In this document: positions 34,491-42,999 of the stretch, piece after piece
Layout: every line of letters begins with the position of its first letter
Position numbering within the stretch: position 1 is the stretch's first letter
From: Polyangiaceae bacterium
GTDB taxonomy: Bacteria; Myxococcota_A; Polyangia; Polyangiales; Polyangiaceae
Assembly: GCA_947475525.1 (NCBI GenBank)
Contig: CANJMI010000004.1
Location: 1 to 64,000, forward strand
DNA length: 64,000 bases
Reading direction: 5' to 3'
Notes under the pieces: model-generated
The model's database searches: none
What the model was told of the DNA's origin: nothing
What the model saw: only the letters and a program-made list of their open reading frames with translations
Program-made: the position numbers and the translations under genes

Positions 34491-37400
34491 TTAGTTGACG
34501 GGCGTGAGCACGTACGCAAGCGAGCTTGCATCTCCGACCGCGACCGGCACGGACAGGTCGATTTCCACCCGACCGACCTGAAGTTCGGATCCGTAATACG
34601 AATAGCGCAGGCCATGAGGCATCACGGTCACGGTGCGTCCCACGGGCAGCGCGATATCGAGTCCGTGCGGCGTGGGGGTGGCCCCGTCGCGAACGTGCAA
34701 GAGCTGCTTGCCGAGGGTGAGATCCTCGGTGACCGTTGCGCCCTTCGACTTGCGATTCAGCAGGCCGCCATCGCCCGTGACCATATTGCAAATGGCTCGG
34801 GTGCAGGTCGGCACGGGGATGTTCTCGAACAGTCGCTCGAGGGCTCCGCCGGTCGATGGGGCGATGCGCTTGAGGACAATTCGCACTCCGATGTGGTCAT
34901 CGGCGAAGGTGTAGTGCCGCGCGTAACACAAGCCCTGGTAGACGAGCGCCTTCGTCTCTGTGGCATCCTGCGGCTCACCTTCGAGCCGTCCGTACACGGT
35001 GAACCCGGTCGGGAGAGTCAAATGCTCGTCGGCGGGAAAGAGCCGCGCGCAGTCGCCACCCGGGCTGACGTGCAAGCGGTCCGTGGTGACTTGCTCGTAG
35101 TCCTCCCAGAAGCGGCGGTGAGTGCCCGGGGTGACGAGTGAAGCTGTCTTCGCCACCAAGCCGTGATGCGTGAGGGGTGACCAATTGGTGGCTAGCACCG
35201 CGCTGCCATAACTCGGCGTGGTCAAGAGCGAGAGGCCGCCTCCGATCATGGGGCTCTGCTCGTAATAGTCGATCGCGTGGGGCGTCGTGCCGCCACCGAG
35301 GTAGCCCGTTTCGCCGGACGGGTTGTAATCCTCGATGTTTACCGAGCCCTTCAGCAGCGGGATCGCTTTGGTGGTGCCGAAGTGGCCGCTGTACGACGAG
35401 CGCGGCGCAGTATGGCCAATGTACAACGCTGCGTAGTACGCGCTGCGACGAACGGTCAAAAGCTCAGGCGGCTTGCCGGTGGCAGCGGCAGGCACCACCA
35501 GGTCGAGGTCGCCCGAAGCATTGGCGGGGAGCAGGGGTAGAGTGGGACGAAGCTTCGAGTCGAGCGAGAGCGCCACCTCCGCCTCACCATTGAGGGATTG
35601 GCGGGGGAGCCCATCGATTGGGCCACCGAAGCCATTTGCCAGCGATTTTACTGATTGATACGCTTGTGTGAGGGTCGGTCCGCTCTGCGGAAACTGCCAC
35701 GCCGACCACAACGCCACTTCGGGAATGCTCTCGGCGACACCGCGTGCGCCTCCCCATTGTTCCAGCTCGAAGCCGATGCCGATGCGGTGCGAGAAGTTGA
35801 ACCCCGAGGTGCGCTGCCCGTCCGGCTCCTCGGCGGTGAAGTAGGAGAAGAACCGATAGCTCGCGGCGAGCGCCTCACGCACGCCCTTATCCTCGCCTTC
35901 GGGATCCTTGGCGCTGCGGTGCAGATATTGGCCCATGTGCCAGTGCTGCATCCCCGCATATGAAAAGCTTGGTCCCGAGGCCTCCGGTAGCCAGCCGCCG
36001 GGGCTCGCTTCGGCGACGAAGCGCACGCCGTTTTCGCGCGCGACCTGGCGGTAGAGGGCCGCGAAGGGCAATCCGTCCGCCCCGTGCGCGAACTCCTCGG
36101 TGCCGAGGAGGAAGGTGCTCGACTGGTTCATCGTGGTGGTCATGTAGACCGGTTGATGGCGATCGACGACGCGACGGAGCCCCTCGGCCCAGACGCGCTG
36201 AACTCGCTGACCGAGATCGCCGTTTTTGCCATCGCCGGGTAGGAGCAGCGGAAGTTTTCCCCCGACAGCAGCGAAATTCTGGGTGAACTGGGATAGCTGA
36301 AATCCCGCCGAGCCCGGATAGGGATCGGTGTCCCCGACCGACAATTGCCGCTCGTCTTCCCCTACCACTAAGAGATCCGCGAGACCGATGGCGGCCGCTC
36401 GTGCGATGAGCTCCGGGTGTGTGATCGCTGCGTTCGCGCTCGGAGGCCCCCACGGATTGCAGGGGTGGCTGAGTGTCGCCGCGAGCATCAGCTGACGCGG
36501 CGCCCCGCTCGGCAGTGCGAGGCCGGTAAATGCATCGTAGTAGAGCGCGTTGTCGCGGACTTTGTAGCGCACCCCGCGCAACACATCCCAGCGATTCTTC
36601 AGGGGATCGAACGCCTCGACGCAGGTACCATCGTCGGAGCAAGCGCCGCCGGCCACGCACTCCATCGACTCTCTGCAACGTTGTCGTTCGAGCAAGGGGA
36701 GGCCTACTGCACCAGCGAAATGGCTCGTCGGAGATAGCTCGAGCATGGGCGTTCCAGCGCCGTACGAGACGGCACCATTGAGGTCGACGCTTGCCCGCGA
36801 GAGATACCAACGCACGGTCTTCAAGGGACTGTCGTAAGACTGCAGCAGATCGGAGTGACGCCACGCTTCGTCTGCGGATAGCGCTCCCATACCGGTAGCC
36901 GAACCTGTTCCAGCGCAGGCCGTTAGCGATGGCACTGACGTGTACGCGCTGCCGCCAAGCGTATCGGAGAGCGCGTCGGTACCGACGTTCGCCGCGGAGA
37001 GCAGTTCGGGGAGCAGCTCGAGAATCTCGCGCTGAAAACGGTGAGATACGAGTGTGCCTTTGTGGGGCCCCGAGAGCACCTGAACGGTCGAAGCGTGAAT
37101 GGCAGTGGCCGAGGCGACGCTATCGCAGAGAATGAGCGGTATGCCGGCCGCATCAAAGTGCATCACTTTGGTCGCTGCCGGAAACTCGAGCTCCCAGACT
37201 TCACCGGCATCGGCCGTGCCGGGAGCGAGGCCATAGCGTTGAGCCGTCCCCACCATCACCGGAACCAGCGCACTCGGCGCGCCGAGCTCGCGCACCGTGG
37301 GCGGCGGCAGCGGGTCAGGCTGCGGCGATTGGGGGTTCTGGACAAGGTCGAGAAACATTCGCGCCGTCGGGTGGCGCGGGATGAACGCGTAGAGCGAAGT

Positions 37401-38222
37401 CTTCTCGACTGGCAGACACGAGCCGAGGCAATAGGGCCAGCCGAAGGCCCCGTTCTGAAGCGACACGCCGTAGCCCACCGGCTCGGGCAGGCGAACGCTC
37501 ACCACCGTCTTGTACGAGTTGGTAGCGACGCGCACTTCGTAGATGCCAGGCTGACTCAGCGAGAAGCGATAGCCTCGGCTATTGCCGTTGTCGTCGAACT
37601 GAAAGCTCGCCGGAGGCGGCTCGGTCGCCGAAGCGATCAAGAGCGGCTTCGCCATTCCCGGTTCCTGCCGCTGATAGTGCCAGTGGCGCAAAACCTCGTC
37701 GGGCTCGAAGACCCGAACGAGCGCGATGTTGGCTTGAGTCGGGTAGGGATCGCCCACATCCTTTGGACCCACGCCGCCCGCGGAGCCAATGCGGTCGACC
37801 GCGAGCTCGGCTTGATAGGCGCCCCCAGGCGATACCAGGTAGATCGACACGACGGGCCGCCGCGGCGCGGGCTGCAAGAGAATCGGACCTACACTTTTGG
37901 TGAGCGCGGCCGGAGGCTGGCAACTGTTCATGCAATCGTCGGTGTCAACGGTGTTGCCGTCATCGCACGCTTCGCCGCTCTGCACGATGCCGTCGCCGCA
38001 AAAGGTCGATGTGCAACTCGGCGTGCACGCGTCGGTGTCGAGATCGTTGCCGTCATCGCACGCCTCGCCGCTCTGCACGATGCCGTCGCCGCAAGACGTT
38101 GGCGCGCAGTCGATCGTGCACGTCTCGACCGACTCGACCGGCGCGGTGCTACAACCGGCGAGCAGGAGCGCCACCAAACCGAGTAGCTTCGAGTGTCGAT
38201 GGCCCGAGCTCAGTGGTGTCAT
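34491..38222 (-). CDS. Very large lipoprotein with DUF4215 repeats, unrecognised body
   Basis: The 1243-residue product starts with a signal ending LLALLLAGC-type (LLLAGC, Cys24). Residues about 35-105 hold two Myxococcus-type cysteine-rich repeats (CGDGIVQSGEACDDGN), 31 residues apart. The following 1130 residues are not recognisable to me. They contain a beta-rich segment after the repeats, an extra Cys cluster (CRESMECVAGGACSDDGTC), and a C-terminal half rich in aromatic residues (HWHMGQYLH, FNFSHRIGIGFELEQWGG) that could be a carbohydrate-active or similar catalytic domain. No active site can be named. A cell-surface location is likely. Confidence 0.7.
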   Translation of the reverse strand: MTPLSSGHRHSKLLGLVALLLAGCSTAPVESVETCTIDCAPTSCGDGIVQSGEACDDGNDLDTDACTPSCTSTFCGDGIVQSGEACDDGNTVDTDDCMNSCQPPAALTKSVGPILLQPAPRRPVVSIYLVSPGGAYQAELAVDRIGSAGGVGPKDVGDPYPTQANIALVRVFEPDEVLRHWHYQRQEPGMAKPLLIASATEPPPASFQFDDNGNSRGYRFSLSQPGIYEVRVATNSYKTVVSVRLPEPVGYGVSLQNGAFGWPYCLGSCLPVEKTSLYAFIPRHPTARMFLDLVQNPQSPQPDPLPPPTVRELGAPSALVPVMVGTAQRYGLAPGTADAGEVWELEFPAATKVMHFDAAGIPLILCDSVASATAIHASTVQVLSGPHKGTLVSHRFQREILELLPELLSAANVGTDALSDTLGGSAYTSVPSLTACAGTGSATGMGALSADEAWRHSDLLQSYDSPLKTVRWYLSRASVDLNGAVSYGAGTPMLELSPTSHFAGAVGLPLLERQRCRESMECVAGGACSDDGTCVEAFDPLKNRWDVLRGVRYKVRDNALYYDAFTGLALPSGAPRQLMLAATLSHPCNPWGPPSANAAITHPELIARAAAIGLADLLVVGEDERQLSVGDTDPYPGSAGFQLSQFTQNFAAVGGKLPLLLPGDGKNGDLGQRVQRVWAEGLRRVVDRHQPVYMTTTMNQSSTFLLGTEEFAHGADGLPFAALYRQVARENGVRFVAEASPGGWLPEASGPSFSYAGMQHWHMGQYLHRSAKDPEGEDKGVREALAASYRFFSYFTAEEPDGQRTSGFNFSHRIGIGFELEQWGGARGVAESIPEVALWSAWQFPQSGPTLTQAYQSVKSLANGFGGPIDGLPRQSLNGEAEVALSLDSKLRPTLPLLPANASGDLDLVVPAAATGKPPELLTVRRSAYYAALYIGHTAPRSSYSGHFGTTKAIPLLKGSVNIEDYNPSGETGYLGGGTTPHAIDYYEQSPMIGGGLSLLTTPSYGSAVLATNWSPLTHHGLVAKTASLVTPGTHRRFWEDYEQVTTDRLHVSPGGDCARLFPADEHLTLPTGFTVYGRLEGEPQDATETKALVYQGLCYARHYTFADDHIGVRIVLKRIAPSTGGALERLFENIPVPTCTRAICNMVTGDGGLLNRKSKGATVTEDLTLGKQLLHVRDGATPTPHGLDIALPVGRTVTVMPHGLRYSYYGSELQVGRVEIDLSVPVAVGDASSLAYVLTPVN
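37953..38093 (-). repeat. Tandem 93-bp cysteine repeat inside lipoprotein gene
   Basis: Two near-identical units 93 bases apart (37953-38000 and 38046-38093) encode CGDGIVQSGEACDDGN. They correspond to the two DUF4215-type repeats of the large lipoprotein. Confidence 0.8.
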
Positions 38223-38443
38223 CCAGCCAGACTAACACGGCGCTGTCGTTGCTCTTGGATGGCAGCGGCGTCGCAGGCGGAACGGTCGCGGACCCCGCCC
38301 GCCACTCGTGCACGAAAGGTGCGTCGCCACTCGTGACGGCTTGTCCTCGTGCAAGGGCGCGCACTAAAGTACAGGGCCGGTCCGCTCGACCCGAGGGGGC
38401 ACGCAGCGTTTGTCGCGTTGTCATCGGAACCGAAGTGAAGCCT

Positions 38444-40348
38444 ATGAACAGATTGTCCTACCGCCTGCGATTCGCCTTCCATCTCGTGGCCGCGCTCGGA
38501 GGCCTGGCGCTTGCGGGCGGCGGCTGCCAGCTGATCGCGACGGTGGATCGCAGCTACGTTCCCGGCAGCGGTGGAATGGCCCCGACGACCACCTCCACCA
38601 GCGCGGGCGGAGGCGGCGCTGGCGGCGGCGGCATGACCGAGTGCACGACCGAGAACGTCACGGAGAAGTGCGGCGTCAGCACGACCTGCAACGCGGTTTC
38701 GTGCGACGCGGGCTCCTGCAAGGACGCGCCGGCGGCACTCGGTCTGAAGTGCACCGAGGACAACGGCACGGTCTGCGACGGCACCGGCGACTGCGTCGCA
38801 GCGCATTGCACCGATCTTACGCTCGATGGTGACGAGACCGACGTCGACTGCGGCGGCGCCTCGTGTGACCGTTGCGTCAACGAGCTGAAATGCGCGGTAA
38901 ATACCGACTGCGCGGGGGGCTATTGTGTGCTCGGCGCTGGCGGCGCTGGCGGCGCTGGCGGCGGCGCGGCGGCGCTCGGCATTTGCAAGGTGTGCACTCA
39001 AAGCAGCCAATGTGACGTCGCGCAATACTGTGACTCGACCGATGCGAAGGCGTGCGTTGACGACAAGGCCAACGGCGCCGCGTGTGGCGACGACGCCGAG
39101 TGCCCCGGCGGCACGTGCGTCGATGGCGTTTGCTGCGATAAGGCGTGCGAGGGCGCATGCGAAGCGTGCTCGGAGGCGAAGGGCGCGACGACCAACGGCA
39201 CGTGCGAGGTGGGGGCCATAAAAGGCAGCGCGGACACAGGGAGTTGCGACGCCACGAACAAGGCCGGCATGTGCGACACGTTGAGTTGCACCTGCGACGC
39301 CGCCGGCGTGTGCAAGAGTGATCTCGGCGCGACGCAAGCCGACAAAACCAAGTGCGCAAGCGGCCAGAGCGCGGACGGCTTGTGCTGCAACGTCGCTTGC
39401 ACCGATGGCTGCTCGACCTGCAAGGCGTCGCTCGGCGCGGACGCGGACGGCACCTGCAAGGTGGCCGCGGTGAAGGCAGGCCTCGACACCGGGAGTTGCG
39501 ACGCCACGAACAAATCGGGCATGTGCGACACCGCGAAGTGCACCTGCGATCCCGCGGGAGTATGCAAAGGAGACCTCGGCGCGACGCAGACCGACAAGAC
39601 CAAGTGCGCGAGCGGTCAGAGCGCGGACGGCTTGTGCTGCAACGTCGCTTGCACCGATGGCTGCTCGACCTGCAAGGCGTCGCTCGGCGCGGACGCGGAC
39701 GGCACGTGCAAGACCGACGGCGTTAAATCTCTCCCGGACGCGGGCGCGTGCGACGACTCCACCAAGTTTGGGACGTGCGAGAACTTCCCGTGCGCGTGCA
39801 GCTCGGCCGGCGTGTGCAAAGGCAAGCAAGGCTCGGTAACGGCCAGCGACAACACGCACTGCCTGAGCGGATTCGCGAAGGACGGTCGGTGCTGCGTCAA
39901 CGCTTGCACAGGCGGATGCCAGAGCTGCGCGAACGCCGCGGGTAACTGCAATGCCGTGGTGAACGTCGTGGACGCCGACACATGCGACAGCGACAGCTTT
40001 GCCTCTCCGGCAGGTAGCGCGCCCGCGAAGTGCGACGCCGTCGGCACCTGCAAAGGTGAGCTCGCGGCCACGTGCAACGCGACCAACCAGTGCAACAGCG
40101 GATTTTGCCCCGCCGACGACGGCAAGTGCTGCAATGCCGCGTGCACCGGCGTTTGCAAGACCTGCGCGAACGGCACTTGCGGCAACATCGCGGTCCTCAC
40201 CGACGACAACAGCTTGGTGACGCCGTGCACCGGCACCATGACGTGCGACGGGGCGGGCGCTTGCAAGCTGGACAAAGGCCAGGACTGCTCCGTGTCCGGG
40301 GCCGCGTCTTGCGCGAGTGGTACTTGCACGGGCGGTATCTGCGAGTGA
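38444..40348 (+). CDS. Cysteine-rich repeat lipoprotein
   Basis: The 634-residue lipoprotein starts MNRLSYRLRF with lipobox LAGGGC. After the Cys comes a Thr/Ser/Gly linker, then about 550 residues dense in cysteine: GDETDVDCGGASCDRC, CPGGTCVDGVCC, and repeated units with ADGLCCNVACTDGCSTC. Such pairs of cysteines at regular spacing form small disulfide-rich knots. Two units of 84 residues are nearly identical at DNA level (period 252 bases). Similar proteins are abundant in Polyangia, but their function is unknown. The ATG at 38444 is chosen because it starts the signal peptide. The long antisense frame over the same DNA is a composition artefact. Confidence 0.8.
   Translation: MNRLSYRLRFAFHLVAALGGLALAGGGCQLIATVDRSYVPGSGGMAPTTTSTSAGGGGAGGGGMTECTTENVTEKCGVSTTCNAVSCDAGSCKDAPAALGLKCTEDNGTVCDGTGDCVAAHCTDLTLDGDETDVDCGGASCDRCVNELKCAVNTDCAGGYCVLGAGGAGGAGGGAAALGICKVCTQSSQCDVAQYCDSTDAKACVDDKANGAACGDDAECPGGTCVDGVCCDKACEGACEACSEAKGATTNGTCEVGAIKGSADTGSCDATNKAGMCDTLSCTCDAAGVCKSDLGATQADKTKCASGQSADGLCCNVACTDGCSTCKASLGADADGTCKVAAVKAGLDTGSCDATNKSGMCDTAKCTCDPAGVCKGDLGATQTDKTKCASGQSADGLCCNVACTDGCSTCKASLGADADGTCKTDGVKSLPDAGACDDSTKFGTCENFPCACSSAGVCKGKQGSVTASDNTHCLSGFAKDGRCCVNACTGGCQSCANAAGNCNAVVNVVDADTCDSDSFASPAGSAPAKCDAVGTCKGELAATCNATNQCNSGFCPADDGKCCNAACTGVCKTCANGTCGNIAVLTDDNSLVTPCTGTMTCDGAGACKLDKGQDCSVSGAASCASGTCTGGICE
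39239..39742 (+). repeat. Two 252-bp tandem units in cysteine-rich gene
   Basis: Unit 1 spans 39239-39490 and unit 2 spans 39491-39742, offset exactly 252 bases. The stretch around 39359-39462 is repeated at 39611-39714 with only two differences noticed. This suggests recent duplication or gene conversion. Confidence 0.85.
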
Positions 40349-40393
40349 CATCCTGAGCGCAAGCCGCGCACGGCCCGCGTGACCGTGCGCGGG

Positions 40394-41173
40394 TCACCCC
40401 TGCACGATCTGCCAAACGAGCCGCACGATCAGCAGGCTGACGACGCCGATGAACACCGCGCGCACCCACGTACTGCCTTTGGCGAGCGCCATGCGCGCAC
40501 CCAAGAAACCGCCTACGCCATTGCCGACGGCCATCGCGAGCGCGACAGCGGGGACCCAGCTTCCCCTTGAGAGGAAGAGCACGACGGAGGTCATGTTCGA
40601 CGCCCAGTTGACGCTCTTCGCCAACGCCGAGGCGCGCAGAAAGTCGAAGCCTAGGACCGCGACGAAGAGAAAAATCAGGAGGCTTCCTGTGCCTGGGCCA
40701 AAGAGCCCGTCGTAAAATCCGAGCGTGAACGCGATCACCGCGGCGAGCAGCCGCTGGTGAGCGAGTCCGAATCGCGGCACGTGAAGCTGTCCCGCGTCGG
40801 GCTTCCAGAGGGTCCACGCGAGTATCGCCAGCATCATCACAACCATCGCCGGCCGCAGGTAATGTTCGAAACGACCCGCGAGAAAATAGGCCGTAGCCAC
40901 GCCGAGGCTCGCTCCTGTTGCCGATGCGCACACGGGGCCGACGAGCTCTCGCCAGTGAAGCGCCTTCGCACGGAGGAACTGGCCTGCGGCGATCGTGGTG
41001 CCCGTGCACGCGACAACCTTGTTGGTGCCCGCGATGACCGGCCACGCTTGGCCCGGTAACCCGAGGAGGAGCGCGGGGATCGTCACGAGTCCCCCTCCTC
41101 CGACCGCCGCGTCGATGAAGCCCGCGAGCGTGGCGGCGACGACAAGGAATGCGAAGACGGGCAGCGTCGGCAT
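40394..41173 (-). CDS. TauE/SafE (TSUP) family permease
   Basis: The 259-residue membrane protein has about eight helices. TSUP landmarks: AGFIDAAVGGGGLVTIPALLL near the N-terminus, GTNKVVACTGTTIAAGQFL, and the repeat FYDGLFGPGTGSLLIFLF in the second half. Members export sulfite, sulfoacetate or other organosulfur anions, or import them. The substrate here is unknown. An ATG at 41173 directly follows a GTG at 41176, and either may start the protein. It is convergent with the cysteine-rich lipoprotein gene. Confidence 0.9.
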   Translation of the reverse strand: MPTLPVFAFLVVAATLAGFIDAAVGGGGLVTIPALLLGLPGQAWPVIAGTNKVVACTGTTIAAGQFLRAKALHWRELVGPVCASATGASLGVATAYFLAGRFEHYLRPAMVVMMLAILAWTLWKPDAGQLHVPRFGLAHQRLLAAVIAFTLGFYDGLFGPGTGSLLIFLFVAVLGFDFLRASALAKSVNWASNMTSVVLFLSRGSWVPAVALAMAVGNGVGGFLGARMALAKGSTWVRAVFIGVVSLLIVRLVWQIVQG

Positions 41174-41203
41174 CACGTGGTCCCTCGGGCCGGAGCGCGG
41201 CGT

Positions 41204-42922
41204 TCAGTTTGCCGGGACGAGCACGAGCGCACCCTCGATGCGCGCGCGGTTCGTCTTCGGATCGAGCCAGAGCTTCGCCTCCTTCGAGACGGCTGCAACC
41301 GTGCCCGCGAGACTGGGCGCGAAGCTCGCGAGTGGTAGCGAAGGCAGCGGCAGCGCGAGAGGCGAGAGCAACTTCGGCACCTGGGTGACCGCCATCGCCT
41401 CAACCACCGCGCGGAGCGTTTGAGGGACGCCTTCGGCTTGAATCCACGTGATCGCAACTTCAGGCTTGCCCGACGGCGTGAGCGTGAGCTTCCCTGCCTC
41501 GCCATCGAGCGACGGCATCACGTCATCGACGATCGACACCGTCGCCAGCACGGGGCTGCCGCCAAAGTTACCGCGGACGAACACCTCGCCTATCGCAGCG
41601 CGGAGGTTCCCCTCCGGCGTCAACGTGACGACCGGCGGGAGCTTGGGCGTAAGCGTGACGGACCCGAACGACGGCACATCATCGATCGTACGCGTGAGTG
41701 CATCCTCGCCCCACACGGCAAAAAGCGCTTGATTCAGCACGTCGAGTGAAACCGAAAGCGCGTGCGGCGTCGTCGTCCCAAGCTCGACCGGCTTGGTGCC
41801 GAGCTCGAGCCACCCCGGCGAGCCGAGCGCCCGCTGTCGCTCACCCGGCGTGCCGCTGATGCGCAGCGCGGCCGACAAACTCGCCCCCGTCTTGGTGAAA
41901 GACGCCGCGTCGAAGGCATGGCTCACAGCGAGAGTCGCGGGGAAACCCGTGTCCGTGAGATCGATGACGGGCGGCAGGCCAAGGTCGTTCAGGGCGAGCG
42001 CCACCTTGCTCTCGAGCACCTCTGCCACCTTCTCTTGCATCGCCGCTTCGAGGTTGCTCTTCATGACGTCGGTGAGGATCTCGTCGACGCAACACGGAAA
42101 ACCCGCGTTGTTCGAGTCGTAGGCGAAGCCGTTCAACGTGGTGGTGATGTTTGCGCCATTGACCGCGAGCGCACCCTCCGCGAGCCCCGCCTCGATGTCG
42201 CCACTGACAATCGCGGAGTCGATGCGGATCGTCGCGGCGTCGGTCTGCGTGTAGCTAAAATCGATCGACAACACGCCATTGACCTCGACCTTCGAGAGCG
42301 AGGCTATGAAGGCGGCGCCGCCAGCCTTGGGGGTAAGGGTTGCCATCGAGTCGCCATAGGTCGCCTTCTTCACCGCGAACGACCACGAGCCGCCCTTGAA
42401 GGTGCCCGTGAAGGTCTTGCCCTCGAGCTGCGCGAGTAAGCCGATTCCATCGAATGCGAGCTCGGCGAGCCGCGACAACGACGCGACCTTGGGGTCGTTG
42501 CTCTTGAATCCCTCCGGGTTGATGCGCACCGTGACGGCGCCGGGGATCATCTTGTCTGGCGAGGCGAAACGACCGAAGAGGAACGCGTTCGCGATGCGGC
42601 CCGTCGGGTCCTCCGCGTGCACGACGTTCAAGCCTTCGTGCGCGACGAACGTGGTCGTGAACGAACCGTCGGCTGCCGGAGTGATCGGCACGCCCTCGAC
42701 GGTGAGACCGGGGGCCGCACCTGCGCCGCGCACCTCGACAACGTCGCCATTCGCCGATGAAATGAAAACCGCGCGACCGGGCGTCACGAGCTGAAACGGG
42801 ACCGGCTCGGAGGGCAGCGGCACGTCCGCGCTTGTACAGCCGAGCGCGGACAGTCCGACAGCGAGCGCAAGTGAGAGGGCACAGCGAAACGACGAGCGGC
42901 GAGAACGGGAAGAAGGCGTCAC
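41204..42922 (-). CDS. Lipoprotein with BPI/TULIP-like domains
   Basis: The 572-residue protein starts from GTG 42922 with signal LALAVGLSALGC. An Ig-like strand domain follows (VFISSANGDVVEVRGAGAAPGLTVEG). The region from about 125 looks like a BPI/LBP-type lipid-binding tube: amphipathic strands IRIDSAIVSGDIE, a NNAGFPCCVDEILTDVMKSNLE helix, and KVALALNDLGLPPVIDL, with a second, weaker half near the C-terminus. BPI-fold proteins bind lipids such as LPS. This assignment is by pattern only. It lies 30 bases upstream of the TSUP permease gene on the same strand, a possible two-gene operon. Confidence 0.6.
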   Translation of the reverse strand: MTPSSRSRRSSFRCALSLALAVGLSALGCTSADVPLPSEPVPFQLVTPGRAVFISSANGDVVEVRGAGAAPGLTVEGVPITPAADGSFTTTFVAHEGLNVVHAEDPTGRIANAFLFGRFASPDKMIPGAVTVRINPEGFKSNDPKVASLSRLAELAFDGIGLLAQLEGKTFTGTFKGGSWSFAVKKATYGDSMATLTPKAGGAAFIASLSKVEVNGVLSIDFSYTQTDAATIRIDSAIVSGDIEAGLAEGALAVNGANITTTLNGFAYDSNNAGFPCCVDEILTDVMKSNLEAAMQEKVAEVLESKVALALNDLGLPPVIDLTDTGFPATLAVSHAFDAASFTKTGASLSAALRISGTPGERQRALGSPGWLELGTKPVELGTTTPHALSVSLDVLNQALFAVWGEDALTRTIDDVPSFGSVTLTPKLPPVVTLTPEGNLRAAIGEVFVRGNFGGSPVLATVSIVDDVMPSLDGEAGKLTLTPSGKPEVAITWIQAEGVPQTLRAVVEAMAVTQVPKLLSPLALPLPSLPLASFAPSLAGTVAAVSKEAKLWLDPKTNRARIEGALVLVPAN

Positions 42923-42999
42923 AGCCGACAAGTGTAGCAAATCTGCGGGCCGGCGTGAGGACCTCGGCCATCCACGAGGCACGCGGCGTTTCGCGATGG

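Noticed and set aside
38219-40351. A 710-codon minus-strand frame opposite the cysteine-rich lipoprotein gene
   Set aside because: Ala/Arg/Val-rich composition with no fold or motif, and it exists because the plus-strand gene avoids stop-generating codons on the complement; the plus strand has a signal peptide and repeats.
40374-40393. GC-rich hairpin CCCGCG-N8-CGCGGG between two convergent genes
   Set aside because: No U-run and only a 6-bp stem; in such GC-rich DNA this is expected by chance, so it was not called a terminator.
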